From contig DOFS01000527.1 of the NCBI GenBank assembly GCA_003523945.1, positions 3,388 to 17,013 of the forward strand: a DNA stretch of 13,626 nt, read 5' to 3'. Under the pieces are notes generated by a model, which saw only the letters and a program-made list of their open reading frames with translations, was not told the origin of the DNA and did no database searches. Of the stretch, positions 1 through 6,428 are shown one piece after another. How positions within the stretch are numbered: the stretch's first letter is position 1; each line of letters opens with the position of its first letter. The DNA is from Nitrospiraceae bacterium. GTDB lineage: Bacteria; Nitrospirota; Nitrospiria; Nitrospirales; UBA8639. A program made the translations under genes and the position numbers.

Positions 1-344
1 ACCCACATCCCTTCCACGATTTTAATGGACGTACCTTCTGCATCAGTACTTTTATTTCTTTTAAACCATCCCATTGATTAGTCAATCCTTAAACTTCTCT
101 CATGGGCGCAAAACATGCGATATTCAATAGCGGCCTGGCTGAGAGAGAAAAATCGAGAAAGGCAAGGAGAGGACACAACAAGAAAATATGCACTCCAACA
201 CAAGTCCTCAGTCACGACACGACCTTACCATAGGGACGTGGACCCGGCAAGAATCGTTTGGGGCAGAAGGCCGTCCCCCGGCAGGCTTTTGGGAAGGATC
301 AGGAGGGAGAAGGCCGGACACGGAGTAAAGAGCACTCGAGAAGG
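1..344. other. Non-coding stretch downstream of moaA
   Basis: No convincing gene is visible on either strand before the moaA stop codon. Open frames here (for example one starting at 115) have no ribosome-binding site and no recognisable motif, and they run on as antisense of moaA. A short AT-rich inverted repeat, ATTGA-TTAG-TCAAT, lies at 73-86. I see no clear intrinsic terminator for the moa operon; the only GC-rich dyad (around 271-284) has a four-pair stem and no useful T-run. Confidence 0.6.
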
Positions 345-1406
345 TCAACCGCCCCTGGCATGCATTTCCAGGTGCGGATCTTGGCGCAATCGCTCAATTT
401 CAATATACCGGCCACGTCCGCTGGACTGTTCAAGCTCCTTTCGTTCTTCTGCCCCCCGATCTTTTCGGGTTTCCCAGACGGACTGAATGAAGGAAAGGAT
501 ATCTTCCCGAGATCGTTCCGTTCGAAGGAGCTTGCGAAGGTCATGACCGGTTTTGGCATACAGGCACAAATACCACATGCCATCAGCGGTCAACCGACTC
601 CGGTCACATGTCGAACAGAAAGGCATCGTGGTGGAAGATATAATGCCGAATGTGGTGCCATCTGGAAGCGTAAAGCGCTGAGCAGGAGCGGAGCTCACTT
701 CCTCGACCGCCTCGACCGTGCCATAATACTCACCAACCATCTTCAAAATGTCTTTCCGGGAAAGGACTTTATCGGCCGACCAGTCATTGGCTCCGCCCAC
801 ATCCATATATTCAATAAACCGAACCTCTCCATTGACCTGCTTGCCGTATTCAATCAAGGGAATAACTTCATCCTCGTTGTATCCCTTCATGGCGACCGTG
901 TCCAACTTCAATCCTGTGAACCCGACACGAGCCACAGAGTCAATTCCCTCCAACACCCGGTCCAACGTATCTCGTCGAGTCAGCGCCTTAAACCGCTCGG
1001 GCTTCAAGGTATCCAGACTCACCGTCACCCGATGGAGCCCGGCATCAAACAGGGCCTGAGCCTGTTCACTCAACAACACCCCGTTCGTGGTCATCGCGAT
1101 ATCGTGAATACGAGGATTCAGACGTAACATCCGGATGAGTTCCGCCACATTATTCCGTAATAACGGTTCACCGCCGGTAATACGGACTCGATCAATCCCC
1201 TGATCGGAAAACAGATTCGCGAGCAATGCGATTTCTTCAAAGGTCAACAGATTTTCCCGCGGGAGCCACACATAGTTTTCCTCAGGCATGCAGTACTGAC
1301 ACCGTAAATTACATCGATCCGTTACCGACACGCGCAACGATCGTAACGGCCGCCCCCAAGCATCTTTGACCGGATCGGGCAGGGCCACGGCTTTAGGCGT
1401 ATCCAT
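345..1406 (-). CDS. moaA: GTP 3',8-cyclase MoaA (radical SAM)
   Basis: MoaA is a cytoplasmic radical-SAM enzyme. It rearranges GTP to 3',8-cyclo-7,8-dihydro-GTP, the first step of molybdopterin synthesis, and works with MoaC. The 353-residue product shows the N-terminal CX3CX2C cluster motif (Cys32, Cys36, Cys39 in DRCNLRCQYC), the GGEPL motif, and the C-terminal CX2CX13C cluster (Cys264, Cys267, Cys281). It ends in the Gly-Gly tail (MHARGG) needed for MoaA activity, so the C-terminus is intact. It is slightly longer than typical MoaA (about 330-340 residues), with a short N-terminal leader and a charged stretch before the tail. Its ATG shares one base with the moaE stop codon (TAATG), so translation is probably coupled. 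It is the last gene of moaCDEA. Confidence 0.97.
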   Translation of the reverse strand: MDTPKAVALPDPVKDAWGRPLRSLRVSVTDRCNLRCQYCMPEENYVWLPRENLLTFEEIALLANLFSDQGIDRVRITGGEPLLRNNVAELIRMLRLNPRIHDIAMTTNGVLLSEQAQALFDAGLHRVTVSLDTLKPERFKALTRRDTLDRVLEGIDSVARVGFTGLKLDTVAMKGYNEDEVIPLIEYGKQVNGEVRFIEYMDVGGANDWSADKVLSRKDILKMVGEYYGTVEAVEEVSSAPAQRFTLPDGTTFGIISSTTMPFCSTCDRSRLTADGMWYLCLYAKTGHDLRKLLRTERSREDILSFIQSVWETRKDRGAEERKELEQSSGRGRYIEIERLRQDPHLEMHARGG

Positions 1407-1867
1407 TATGGATGCTCCTCAACCCACACATCCCCTTCCGGCGTCGTTTCCATTTTCCAGATCGGGGTAATTTTTTTGAGTTCGGCAATACACCATTCGC
1501 AGGCCCTAAAGGCATCGGCACGATGTTCGGCCCCAACGATGATCAGCACAATATTTTCACCGATTTCAATGGGCCCATAGCGATGAAGCACCAACGCCTC
1601 AATAATGTCAAAATCGCGAAGAGCTTGTTCTCGAATTTCCTTGAGTTTTTTCTGGGCCATCCCTTCATAGTGATCAAAACTCATGGAACTCACATCCCGA
1701 CCCTTAGACCGATCACGGGCCGTACCTAAAAACATGGCAATGCCCCCGATTCGACGGGACCGTGATCGCACCCGGTTCAATTCTTCATCAATTGAAAAAT
1801 TTTCCTGTTGCACCCGAACCAACATGCTTTCTTCAAGTTCAACGGCCATCGGATTGCCCTTTCTCAT
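1406..1867 (-). CDS. moaE: Molybdopterin synthase catalytic subunit MoaE
   Basis: MoaE is the large subunit of molybdopterin synthase. It binds MoaD and moves sulfur from the MoaD C-terminal thiocarboxylate onto cyclic pyranopterin monophosphate. Family marks include the IGGIAMFLGTARD block, the HYEGMA motif, the GAEHRADAF segment, and LKKITPIWKMET near the C-terminus. That last segment holds the catalytic-type lysines (about Lys131/132 and Lys138). The 153-residue length is normal. The first ATG overlaps the moaD stop as TAATG. A second in-frame ATG at 1849 (residue 7) has an AAAGGG sequence about 7 nt upstream and may be the main start. The 3' end overlaps moaA by one base. Confidence 0.95.
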   Translation of the reverse strand: MRKGNPMAVELEESMLVRVQQENFSIDEELNRVRSRSRRIGGIAMFLGTARDRSKGRDVSSMSFDHYEGMAQKKLKEIREQALRDFDIIEALVLHRYGPIEIGENIVLIIVGAEHRADAFRACEWCIAELKKITPIWKMETTPEGDVWVEEHP

Positions 1868-2133
1868 TAGCCCATGATTCCACAGGATCCTCCGGCAAAA
1901 GGAGGCAATAATGCGATCTCGTCAGCCTCTTCCAGCACCGTGTCCCAATGAGCAATTTCATGATTCACCGATACCAACACCTTTTTCTTATCGAGCAATT
2001 CACCTACCTGAGGATGTTGAATCTGAATGGAATGAACAAGATCCCTGACTTGGCCACCTTCAGAAAGGACCACGTCTAAATCCCTGCCTCCGGGAACCAT
2101 GGTTTTTAACACTCCGAATAATTTTATTTTCAC
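1867..2133 (-). CDS. moaD: Molybdopterin synthase sulfur carrier MoaD, with C-terminal tail
   Basis: MoaD is a ubiquitin-fold sulfur carrier whose C-terminal glycine is adenylated and thiocarboxylated before it delivers sulfur inside the MoaE complex. The 88-residue product has the family pattern: KIKLFGVLK strand at the start, and EADEIALLPPFAGG near the end. The start is GTG, with AGGAG about 9 nt upstream. Oddly, the di-glycine (residues 81-82) is not terminal. Six more residues, SCGIMG, follow before the TAA stop. I checked the other two frames across this end and see no nearby stop that would explain the tail as a simple frameshift. The tail would have to be removed, or the family mechanism differs here. 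Position between moaC and moaE supports the identity. Confidence 0.92.
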   Translation of the reverse strand: MKIKLFGVLKTMVPGGRDLDVVLSEGGQVRDLVHSIQIQHPQVGELLDKKKVLVSVNHEIAHWDTVLEEADEIALLPPFAGGSCGIMG

Positions 2134-2182
2134 AACCTAAGACTCCTGGGGCCGGACGAGAGCAAAGGACATCGCCCCCTCC

Positions 2183-2686
2183 CTACCCCGTCTTTTGACC
2201 ACGGATATACGTACCGGACTTTCCCCCGGATTTCGACACGAGGGCAATTTCCCCGAACACCATGCCTTTATCCACCGCCTTACACATATCATAAATGGTC
2301 AGAGCTGCCACAGAAACCGCCGTCATGGCCTCCATTTCCACTCCGGTGTTTCCTGTCGTTTTCACCGTAGCTTCAATGGTAATCGCATAACGTCCATCAG
2401 AATTGGGCTGGGAGCCTTCTTTGAAATCCACATCCACACCGGTCAGCAGTAGTGGATGACACATGGGGATCAAATCCGGTGTCCGTTTGGCCCCCATCAC
2501 CCCGGCCACTTGAGCGACGGCTAGGACATCACCCTTCGCGATCCGACCCTCATGAATTTTTTCCAGGGTTTCCGGCAAGACAAACACCTTCCCCTGAGCC
2601 ACCGCCACCCGCTCGGTCGGACGCTTATCAGTCACATCCACCATTCGAGCCCGCCCGGATTCATTAAAATGCGTCAGGTTTGCCAT
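2183..2686 (-). CDS. moaC: Cyclic pyranopterin monophosphate synthase MoaC
   Basis: MoaC converts the MoaA product, 3',8-cyclo-7,8-dihydro-GTP, to cyclic pyranopterin monophosphate; it acts as a cytoplasmic hexamer. The 167-residue product carries the N-terminal ARMVDV segment, the [17 protein letters not shown] block, and the [20 protein letters not shown] block with KAVDKGM, which form the active site. Length is typical of the family. It is the first gene of the minus-strand moaCDEA cluster, 49 bp ahead of moaD. A strong promoter-like sequence lies about 50-75 bp upstream of its ATG. The Shine-Dalgarno sequence is weak (GAGAAT close to the ATG). Confidence 0.97.
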   Translation of the reverse strand: MANLTHFNESGRARMVDVTDKRPTERVAVAQGKVFVLPETLEKIHEGRIAKGDVLAVAQVAGVMGAKRTPDLIPMCHPLLLTGVDVDFKEGSQPNSDGRYAITIEATVKTTGNTGVEMEAMTAVSVAALTIYDMCKAVDKGMVFGEIALVSKSGGKSGTYIRGQKTG

Positions 2687-2733
2687 ATTCTCAACTTAAC
2701 CAGATATGAAAAAAATCGTTGGAAAATCAGTAA

Positions 2734-2763
2734 ATTATAAAGAGAGAGGAAAAACATCGTCAA
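2734..2763 (-). promoter_or_regulatory. Sigma-70-type promoter of moaCDEA
   Basis: On the minus strand, TTGACG (2758-2763) and TATAAT (2734-2739) are separated by 18 bp. Transcription would start near 2727, leaving a leader of about 40 nt before the moaC ATG. That is too short for a molybdenum-cofactor riboswitch, and none is apparent. Confidence 0.7.
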
Positions 2764-2788
2764 GCAAGACACCTCCCTAAACTCTCCC

Positions 2789-2817
2789 TTGACAGCCAAC
2801 AGCATTCCACCTATAAC
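2789..2817 (+). promoter_or_regulatory. Sigma-70-type promoter of the DsrE-like gene
   Basis: A consensus TTGACA (2789-2794) is followed after exactly 17 bp by TATAAC (2812-2817). This is the best promoter match in the window. Transcription would start near 2824, about 30 nt before the ATG. Its -35 box lies 25 bp from the -35 box of the divergent moaC promoter, so one regulator could act on both. Confidence 0.75.
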
Positions 2818-2853
2818 AAACAGGTAACGCCTTGTATTAAGGGAACTTTTTCT

Positions 2854-3207
2854 ATGGACTCCGTCGCCATCACGCCCAATCCGGTTCTTGCCAATAAAAA
2901 GTTAGGTCTTCTGCTCTCGACCTCCCCGGAACATCCCAATGCAGATACGGTCTACCACCTCATTAAAACCGCGTTGGCCAATGAGGTGGATACCTATCTG
3001 TATTTCATTGATGAGGGCGTCAAAAACTTAGAAGACCCCAGGTTTACCGGATTAGCCAAGGAAGGACTGAAATTATTTGTATGCGCCTATGGCTGCCAAC
3101 AGCACCACATCTCAACCGACGGGTATGGCAAAGAAGTAACCTTTTGCGGCTTGGTGATTCTCTCAAACATCATTGACGGCTGCGACCGCTTCCTGGCCTT
3201 CAATTAA
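2854..3207 (+). CDS. DsrE/TusD-family sulfur-relay-like protein
   Basis: The 117-residue product looks like the DsrE/DsrF/TusD fold: a first strand KLGLLLSTSP, a helix with NADTVYHLIKTAL, the strand VDTYLYFIDEGV, and a cysteine-bearing strand LKLFVCAYGC. Cys77 sits where TusD-type proteins carry the persulfide cysteine. Cys81, Cys98 and Cys110 are additional. Family members pass sulfur as persulfide in the cytoplasm; the donor and acceptor here are unknown. An AAGGGA ribosome-binding site lies about 9 nt before the ATG. It stands alone as a transcription unit, divergent from moaCDEA. That position makes a role in sulfur supply to MoaD/MoaE attractive, but this is inference. Confidence 0.75.
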   Translation: MDSVAITPNPVLANKKLGLLLSTSPEHPNADTVYHLIKTALANEVDTYLYFIDEGVKNLEDPRFTGLAKEGLKLFVCAYGCQQHHISTDGYGKEVTFCGLVILSNIIDGCDRFLAFN

Positions 3208-3600
3208 ATCCTTACACATACACACTTCTCTCTGCCTGCCTTCACTACGAGATCTTCGATTTTTGACTCAATCATCCAAACAAAAAATAGGCCAGCTTTT
3301 GTGCATTTCTCCTCCTCCCCCTGAACCCCACCATTCTGAACCTGCCAGAAAAATTAGGATCCAGAGTAAATGAAAATAAATAAAGGCTCCCAGGCTTTTT
3401 TGTTCTAAACTGGTAGCCCCTCTTTCCCAACGCTCACGATTCTGAGTCAAAGAGGGTCCCCTTAGAAGTTCCTAATGATTATGTTTGGTGAAGGGAAATC
3501 TAAGATATGGCTGGACCTTTAGTTTACAACCAGTGGCACTAACGGACGAAGCCGGTTTATTTGTCCAGACTCTTTGCAACAGGGAGCATAGGTAATGAAC

Positions 3601-3615
3601 GGATGCCTAGCATCC
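3601..3615. repeat. Perfect 15-nt hairpin
   Basis: GGATGC and GCATCC form a perfect six-pair stem around CTA. No T-run follows on either strand, so a terminator is unlikely. It lies about 95 bp upstream of the TetR start and could be a protein-binding site. Function unknown. Confidence 0.4.
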
Positions 3616-3672
3616 TCACTAAACTTAAAAATGAAATTTGAAAAATGAATTGGCCCATAAGTCAACAAACAG

Positions 3673-3701
3673 TTGAAACTATACCTTCCGGACGGTACAG
3701 T
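3673..3701 (+). promoter_or_regulatory. Candidate promoter of the TetR-SHC frame
   Basis: TTGAAA (3673-3678) and TACAGT (3696-3701) are 17 bp apart. If used, transcription would begin near 3708, almost at the ATG (3710), giving a leaderless or nearly leaderless message. That would fit the lack of a well-spaced Shine-Dalgarno sequence before this ATG. The -10 match is only moderate. Confidence 0.4.
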
Positions 3702-3702
3702 T
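3677..3702. promoter_or_regulatory. 26-bp palindromic operator, probable TetR autoregulatory site
   Basis: The two 13-bp halves, AACTATACCTTCC (3677-3689) and GGACGGTACAGTT (3690-3702), are reverse complements at 11 of 13 positions around a central CC/GG. Size and symmetry match operators of TetR-family dimers. The site overlaps the promoter-like sequence and ends 7 bp before the TetR start codon, so bound protein would block transcription. That the encoded TetR domain is the ligand of this site is inferred from position. Confidence 0.7.
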
Positions 3703-3709
3703 ATAAGGC

Positions 3710-6229
3710 ATGCTGACGTCCACTCGCCATCTAATACTTGAGACCGCCATAGATTTGTTGGGACGGGACGGCGTCAGTGCATTGACGCTGGAGCATGTTG
3801 CTCGAGAAGCCGGACTGAGTAAAGGTGGATTGCTCTATCACTTTGAGGGGAAAGAACAGTTACTCGCGGGGCTCATAGAATTACTCATACAGGATTTGGA
3901 TCGCAAGCAAGTTGGAGAATTTCTCACAAGCTCCGATGAGGAGCATCCGGGCATGGCTCTTGACCACGAGATTATCGAAAATCCCGTTCATCATCGGTCC
4001 CTTCGAGGAGGAGAAATCGCGTCCATTCTCATGGCAGCTTTTGCAATCAACCCGCATCTACTCGAACCTATTCGAGAACGGTATCAAAATTGGCAGAGCG
4101 TTTTTCTGGCCAATACAATCGATCCGACTCGCTCCCTCTTGGGTCGGCTGGCGGTCGAAGGGCTGTGGTTCAGCGAGGCCCTTGGATTAGCTCCACCGAC
4201 TCGCGAGCAACAAGCCGCCCTTGTTTTGGAAATTCAATCTCACAGACAACCAGGAGAATCTATGAGAGACCCATCCACAATCATACCCTCTCAGCCTCAA
4301 GACGCCTTCGCGGAACTGGCATCATTTAAGGCACATGTGGAGGAACTTGAACGACAAGCCTACCAACCCACCCAAATCTCTGCGCGTGCACTATTAGCGA
4401 AACAATATCCGGAAGGGTTTTGGCAGGGTGATTTAACCGCCGACACCACATTGGAATCCGATTATGTTTTGCTTTTGCTTTGGCTGTACCCACCAGAGAA
4501 TGGTGTCTGGAAGTCCGCAATTCAGACCAAGGTGAACGAGGCTATACGCACCATCCTTGACCGGCAACTTTCAGATGGTGGGTGGAACATTTACACGGGA
4601 GGACCGGCCGAAGTAAACGCAACGACCCGTGCCTATGTGGCGCTTCGAGTTGGAGGCTATGATTCAGAACACCCACTTATGCAGCGCGCGCGTGAATGCA
4701 TTCTTGCCCTCGGAGGCCTTCAAGCCACCAATAGCTACACGAAGAATAACTTGAGCATGTTTGGTCTCTTCCCAAGAAAATACACCCCAAGTGTTCCACC
4801 CGAACTCGTCCTCATCCCCGGGAATGTCTTGTATGAAATTTCATCGTGGAGTCGGGCTATTGTCGTCCCCCTCTCCATTCTCCAAGCTTCCGGGGTACAA
4901 CGCCGGGTGCCTGGGGATTGGACCGTGGACGAACTATTAGTGCCCAATCGAAAATTGACGTTTCCTAAAAAAGATCCCTTTTCCCTGATGTTTCATCAAG
5001 TGGATAGGATTTTGAAGCTCTGGGAAAAACGTGGGTTTAAGGATATTCGCGCCAAGGCGATCCGCGAAGCCGAGAAATGGATGCTCGACCATATGCGGTT
5101 CACGGACGGGCTGGGAGCCATCTTTCCGGGAATGATGTACGCCCTCATGGCGATGGACGCTCTTGGCTATGAGCGTGATCACCCGGACTTTATTGATACA
5201 CTTGGACAGCTGGAAGGGCTCATTCTTGAGCAAGAAGGCGCTCTGCAATTTCAACCAAGCTTATCACCGGTTTGGGATACCGCTATTTCAATGTTTGCAT
5301 TGGGTGAACTCGGTGTTGGCGAACCGGAAGCGATGCAGCGGGCGGCTGACTGGTTATTAAGCAAGGAAATTCGCCGGAAAGGAGACTGGTCGGTCAAACG
5401 TCCGGACTTGCAGCCCGGAGGATGGCCCTTCCAATTTGCAAACGAACTCTATCCGGATATCGATGATACCGCCATGGTCTTGCTGGCACTAGGGCATGCC
5501 AAGGCCTCGGATCCTGATCGGCAGGCCCGCGCTGAGGGTCGCGCCATCAACTGGTTACTAGGCATGCAATCCTCGGACGGTGGTTGGGCAGCCTTTGACG
5601 TCGATAACAATTGGGCCTTATTAAACAAAGTCCCATTCGCAGATCATAATGCGATGCTTGATCCAAGTTGCCCGGATATCACAGGACGGGTGCTTGAGGC
5701 CCTCTGCCGCCGTGGTTACACACACCAAGACCAGGCAATCGCGCGCGCAGTCCAATACCTTTTAGGGCACCAACAAACCAATGGGAGTTGGGATGGACGT
5801 TGGGGCGTGAACTATACCTATGGGACATTTCTTGCTGCACGGGGCCTTCGCGCAAGTAGATCTCCATCGGCCAATTCCGCAATTCAGCGTGCGGCCACCT
5901 GGGTGCGGTCAGTCCAAAATCAGGATGGGGGTTGGGGGGAAAGCTGTGCCAGCTATAAAAAGCAGGAGTTTGTGGCAGACTCAAGCACACCTTCACAGAC
6001 AGCCTGGGCCTTGCTCGCACTTGAAGCAGCAGGTGATCGAACGTCAAAGTCTGTTCATCGCGGGATCGACTGGCTGCTTACCCATCAAAATCCGCAGGGA
6101 GGGTGGGACGAGGAACTCATGACGGGAACGGGATTCCCTAACGTCTTCTACTTGAAGTATCACTTGTATTCGCATTACTTTCCATTGTTAGCCCTTGCCA
6201 CCTGGCAAGCAGGCATAAAGAGCTCATGA
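3710..6229 (+). CDS. TetR regulator fused in frame to squalene-hopene cyclase
   Basis: One uninterrupted 839-codon frame holds two complete proteins. Residues 1-184 are a TetR-family regulator. A helix-turn-helix occupies about residues 25-55 (LTLEHVAREAGLSKGGLLYH). A helical C-terminal domain ends in GLWFSEALGLAPPTREQQAA, typical of TetR C-termini. Residues 185-839 are a full squalene-hopene cyclase. Both halves have normal stand-alone lengths, and the linker (about residues 177-200) is short and polar. The TetR start at 3710 has only AAGG one base away, so initiation may be leaderless. No other hopanoid gene lies in the window. SHC is a monotopic membrane enzyme and both families are dimers, so a fusion is physically possible. 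Alternatives are independent translation of the cyclase from 4262, or a sequence error that removed a stop codon. Domain identities are firm; the fusion at protein level is not proven. Confidence 0.8.
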   Translation: MLTSTRHLILETAIDLLGRDGVSALTLEHVAREAGLSKGGLLYHFEGKEQLLAGLIELLIQDLDRKQVGEFLTSSDEEHPGMALDHEIIENPVHHRSLRGGEIASILMAAFAINPHLLEPIRERYQNWQSVFLANTIDPTRSLLGRLAVEGLWFSEALGLAPPTREQQAALVLEIQSHRQPGESMRDPSTIIPSQPQDAFAELASFKAHVEELERQAYQPTQISARALLAKQYPEGFWQGDLTADTTLESDYVLLLLWLYPPENGVWKSAIQTKVNEAIRTILDRQLSDGGWNIYTGGPAEVNATTRAYVALRVGGYDSEHPLMQRARECILALGGLQATNSYTKNNLSMFGLFPRKYTPSVPPELVLIPGNVLYEISSWSRAIVVPLSILQASGVQRRVPGDWTVDELLVPNRKLTFPKKDPFSLMFHQVDRILKLWEKRGFKDIRAKAIREAEKWMLDHMRFTDGLGAIFPGMMYALMAMDALGYERDHPDFIDTLGQLEGLILEQEGALQFQPSLSPVWDTAISMFALGELGVGEPEAMQRAADWLLSKEIRRKGDWSVKRPDLQPGGWPFQFANELYPDIDDTAMVLLALGHAKASDPDRQARAEGRAINWLLGMQSSDGGWAAFDVDNNWALLNKVPFADHNAMLDPSCPDITGRVLEALCRRGYTHQDQAIARAVQYLLGHQQTNGSWDGRWGVNYTYGTFLAARGLRASRSPSANSAIQRAATWVRSVQNQDGGWGESCASYKKQEFVADSSTPSQTAWALLALEAAGDRTSKSVHRGIDWLLTHQNPQGGWDEELMTGTGFPNVFYLKYHLYSHYFPLLALATWQAGIKSS
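4252..4264 (+). promoter_or_regulatory. Internal ribosome-binding site and start for the cyclase
   Basis: AGGAG (4252-4256) stands five bases before an in-frame ATG (4262-4264), exactly at the TetR/SHC boundary. This is a better initiation site than the one at 3710. In the +1 frame the ATG overlaps a TGA, giving the ATGA arrangement typical of coupled genes. It suggests two originally separate cistrons. Confidence 0.7.
4262..6229 (+). CDS. shc: Squalene-hopene cyclase (internal start product)
   Basis: If translated from the internal ATG, this is a 655-residue class II triterpene cyclase, the usual size for bacterial SHC. It folds squalene and protonates it to hopene/hopanol, the entry step to hopanoid membrane lipids. 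Visible features, numbered from this start: the catalytic DIDDTA motif (residues 399-404, the DXDD acid); several QW-type repeats (GGWNIY about 107, GGWAAFD about 440, GSWDGRWG about 508, GGWGES about 556, GGWDEE about 613); and the C-terminal GTGFPNVFYLKYHLY block (from about 622) characteristic of SHC. No truncation or missing motif is seen. It shares the reading frame of the upstream TetR domain, which would place it under the palindromic operator at 3677-3702. There is no separate promoter obvious inside the TetR region. Confidence 0.93.
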   Translation: MRDPSTIIPSQPQDAFAELASFKAHVEELERQAYQPTQISARALLAKQYPEGFWQGDLTADTTLESDYVLLLLWLYPPENGVWKSAIQTKVNEAIRTILDRQLSDGGWNIYTGGPAEVNATTRAYVALRVGGYDSEHPLMQRARECILALGGLQATNSYTKNNLSMFGLFPRKYTPSVPPELVLIPGNVLYEISSWSRAIVVPLSILQASGVQRRVPGDWTVDELLVPNRKLTFPKKDPFSLMFHQVDRILKLWEKRGFKDIRAKAIREAEKWMLDHMRFTDGLGAIFPGMMYALMAMDALGYERDHPDFIDTLGQLEGLILEQEGALQFQPSLSPVWDTAISMFALGELGVGEPEAMQRAADWLLSKEIRRKGDWSVKRPDLQPGGWPFQFANELYPDIDDTAMVLLALGHAKASDPDRQARAEGRAINWLLGMQSSDGGWAAFDVDNNWALLNKVPFADHNAMLDPSCPDITGRVLEALCRRGYTHQDQAIARAVQYLLGHQQTNGSWDGRWGVNYTYGTFLAARGLRASRSPSANSAIQRAATWVRSVQNQDGGWGESCASYKKQEFVADSSTPSQTAWALLALEAAGDRTSKSVHRGIDWLLTHQNPQGGWDEELMTGTGFPNVFYLKYHLYSHYFPLLALATWQAGIKSS

Positions 6230-6349
6230 CCATGCTTTTCGCTCGGGTAAATTAGTCCGCCTGCTGTACCCACGCAATATTCACACAGGGTTCCTTTTCC
6301 CCCAGAAACGCAACACAGGGACTCAAGAAAAGCCGTCTGCGGTCAACTT

Positions 6350-6408
6350 CCAAGAGCAGAAGACAATGGGCAAAAGTCCTACAGGCAGTCCTTCGACTTT
6401 GCTCTTGG
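6350..6408. repeat. Long inverted repeat between convergent genes
   Basis: CCAAGAGCA (6350-6358) pairs perfectly with TGCTCTTGG (6400-6408). The stem extends by AAG/CTT (6360-6362 and 6397-6399) across a one-base bulge. A competing inner stem, CAAAAGTC with GACTTTG (6371-6378 and 6395-6401), is also possible. It lies between the ends of the cyclase and ATP-grasp genes and may act as a two-way transcription end or stabilise both messages. No T-run follows on either side, so it is not a classical intrinsic terminator. The rest of 6230-6428 holds no gene. Confidence 0.5.
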
Positions 6409-6428
6409 CAGGTTTTCCAGAATCCCCG

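Larger units (their letters stand above)
3208..3709. other. 500-bp intergenic region with short inverted repeats
   Basis: No credible gene is seen on either strand. It contains an 8-bp inverted repeat CCCTCTTT/AAAGAGGG (3418-3425 and 3449-3456, 23-nt loop). It also holds a compact perfect hairpin GGATGC-CTA-GCATCC (3601-3615) and a weak hairpin followed by six T (about 3382-3401) that could be a poor terminator for the upstream gene. The promoter and operator of the TetR gene occupy its last 40 bp. The length leaves room for a small RNA, but nothing identifies one. Confidence 0.5.

Noticed and set aside
299..583. 94-codon minus-strand open frame at the 3' end of moaA
   Set aside because: Another frame over moaA coding sequence, without ribosome-binding site or motif.
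258..1127. 289-codon plus-strand open frame
   Set aside because: It lies antisense to moaA, whose motifs are unmistakable, and its product shows no family resemblance.
2687..2733. Molybdenum cofactor riboswitch before moaC
   Set aside because: The predicted leader is only about 40 nt, too short for that riboswitch, and no matching helices are seen.
3418..3456. CCCTCTTT/AAAGAGGG repeat as an intrinsic terminator
   Set aside because: The loop is 23 nt and no T-run follows the stem on either strand.
5679..6047. 122-codon minus-strand frame inside the cyclase gene
   Set aside because: Antisense to SHC sequence carrying QW motifs; no independent evidence for a gene.
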